From: an uncultured Actinomycetes bacterium
GTDB lineage: Bacteria > Actinomycetota > Thermoleophilia > Solirubrobacterales > Solirubrobacteraceae
Direction of reading: 5' to 3'
Length of the DNA stretch: 17,194 nucleotides
Assembly (NCBI GenBank): GCA_937888775.1
Contig: CALAQT010000587.1
Span: forward strand, 1 to 17,194
Within the stretch, counting starts at the first letter, position 1, and every line of letters starts with the position of its first letter. Under the pieces are notes generated by a model. It was not told the origin of the DNA and did not search any database. It was given only the letters and a program-made list of their open reading frames with translations. Positions 16,395-17,194 of the stretch are shown here, piece by piece. The translations under genes were made by a program, and so were the position numbers.

Positions 16395-16483
16395 GGCGGT
16401 AGCGGCGTGGCTCGCGTGCCTACCTCACGTGCTGGATCGACCCCACGCGAAAAAAGGGGTGGCGGCGAGTTCATGCGACCGCG

Positions 16484-16521
16484 GTCCTCCCGCCCGGACT
16501 GGGTGGCCCCGGCGGGAGGAC
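16484..16521. terminator. Strong GC hairpin between convergent reading frames
   Basis: GTCCTCCCGCC (16484-16494) and GGCGGGAGGAC (16511-16521) form a perfect eleven-base-pair stem with a 16-base loop. It lies 90 bases after the NTPase stop and 21 bases beyond the end of the minus-strand gene fragment, the usual place for a shared terminator. No T-run follows on the plus strand. On the minus strand a run of six T (16455-16450) occurs only about 28 bases later, so classical intrinsic termination is not certain. Confidence 0.5.
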
Positions 16522-16542
16522 GGCAGGCGAAGAGACGGGGTC

Positions 16543-16734
16543 CTACGCTGCCTCGGCGTCCGGCTCGTTGTCTAGTGCGAGTTCGTCGAGGTCGGACGCC
16601 GCGCGGTGGCCGTCGAGGTCGACGGTCGTCTCCGGGCTCTCGTTGACGACGAACGCGTCGCGGTTGAGCTCGACGAGCGCGGGCGAGAGCATCGGCCGCA
16701 TGAGCTCCCACACGGCGGCGCGAAGTGCGCTGTC
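16543..16734 (-). pseudogene. 3' end of an unidentified gene cut by an IS element
   Basis: A minus-strand frame of 64 codons ends in TAG at 16543. The sequence is natural and acidic: LRAAVWELMRPMLSP, then ALVELNRDAFVVNE, then a tail rich in Asp/Glu/Ala. No start with a ribosome site was found, and the frame runs straight into the IS-like end at 16735, so it appears to be the last 63 residues of a longer protein whose front was separated by the insertion. I do not recognise the family. It is too short to show up in a length-filtered ORF search. Confidence 0.5.
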
Positions 16735-16761
16735 TGAGGTGGACCGGGTTTGACGGAGACT
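16735..16761. repeat. Probable terminal inverted repeat of an IS3-type element
   Basis: The stretch begins TGAGGTGGACCGGG and ends TTTGACGGAGACT. IS3-family ends in actinobacteria commonly start with TGA, carry a CCGGG-like core and finish with GGAGACT, which this matches in layout. It lies where the transposase 3' side should end, about 90 bases beyond the frame's stop. The opposite end is outside the window or deleted. Confidence 0.4.
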
Positions 16762-17120
16762 GGGTTACGTGGGATGGGTCGTTGTTGTTGTTGGTAGTTG
16801 AATTGTTCTATTCAGCGAGTATGTTCCTCAACCGTATCTCGGAGAGGCCACACGCTGTGCTTGGTCTGTTGACAGCTGTTGGCGCGGCCTGAGCGGACCC
16901 CGGTTGGAGCAACGAGCGCGCGGGAGGAAGCGACCTTGGGTCGGAGCGACGAAATCGGCGCCGACCGTCGCGAGACGCCTGGTTGTCAGCCCGTTGGTGG
17001 GAGAGACCACGATCGCGGCGGCGTGATGGTTGTCTTCGAACTCGACCGGGGGGATGTCGCCGAGGGAGCTGTGCAGCCGATCGTGGTTAAGGGCTCGCGG
17101 ATCAATAACTGTGGGTCTGG
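16735..17120 (-). mobile_element. IS3-family element remnant with transposase C-terminal fragment
   Basis: A minus-strand frame open from 17160 to a TGA at 16828 contains NHDRLHSSLGDIPPVEFED (17032-17088), the standard C-terminal 'YNxxRxHSxLGxxxPxEFE' motif of IS3-type integrase-fold transposases. The residues before it lack the expected W-Y and the DDE core, so the copy is broken at about 17090-17120 where a second transposase remnant begins. The stretch after the motif (16828-17030) is unlike typical IS3 tails and may be non-coding element DNA. The likely right end is at 16735. Confidence 0.6.
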
Positions 17121-17192
17121 TTACGGTGAGTGGTCGGTCGGAGTGATGCGGTAGTTCCACTCTGGGTGCCAGTCGTTGCCGGTGATGTTGAC
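17121..17192 (-). mobile_element. Transposase C-terminal end, probably ISAzo13 family
   Basis: The last 23 codons before a TAA at 17121 read VNITGNDWHPEWNYRI followed by a short tail. 'x-W/F-H-x-x-WNY-x-I' followed by a Pro within a few residues is how ISAzo13-type (Rhodopirellula-type) transposases end, as I recall the family. The frame continues past the window edge, so the gene may be intact beyond it. It is tail-to-body with the IS3-type remnant and could mark the insertion that truncated that element. Confidence 0.45.
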
Positions 17193-17194
17193 CG

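Overview
The window looks like one piece of a high-GC bacterial chromosome, by eye most like an Actinomycetota or Thermoleophilia genome: strong G/C at codon third positions, GTG and TTG starts, and short 'G-x-x-PWA' four-helix membrane proteins. The lineage is an inference only. No rRNA, tRNA or CRISPR array was seen.

Layout. (1) Positions 1-1371 are a decaying margin on the minus strand. They hold a frameshifted enoyl-CoA hydratase (crotonase) remnant, a small unidentified ORF, and a metallophosphoesterase broken across three frames and running into a HEAT-like ORF. (2) Positions 1372-11976 are one tight five-gene minus-strand operon. Transcribed from 11976 downwards, it encodes a four-helix membrane protein, a three-helix membrane protein, a secreted and membrane-anchored vWA protein with a complete MIDAS, an 1124-residue tubulin/FtsZ-like protein, and an 1150-residue protein with a central membrane hairpin and a C-terminal trypsin/HtrA-like protease with an intact triad. 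Junctions are an ATGA overlap, a 24-nt gap and a stop abutting a start. (3) Positions 11977-13010 are about 1 kb with no convincing gene. (4) Positions 13011-16394 on the plus strand encode a STAND-like P-loop NTPase ending in thirteen 42-residue TPR units. (5) Positions 16395-17194 hold a strong hairpin, the 3' end of a gene cut by an IS3-type element, and overlapping remnants of IS3-type and probably ISAzo13-type transposases.

The most interesting content is the five-gene operon. A tubulin-like GTPase next to a vWA protein recalls the FtsZ-like membrane-remodelling modules described by Makarova and Koonin (2010, recalled from memory). Here the module also carries a membrane-tethered protease that the charge pattern places in the cytoplasm, two small polytopic membrane proteins, and a divergently encoded STAND/TPR protein. 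A working picture is that the vWA protein senses or binds something outside the cell, the small membrane proteins form a membrane base, the tubulin-like protein assembles on the inner face, and the protease acts as effector or maturase. A role in envelope remodelling or in defence is inferred, not shown. Two of the membrane proteins end in the same short tail (D-P-x-[D/E]-Y), which may be a docking signal inside the module.
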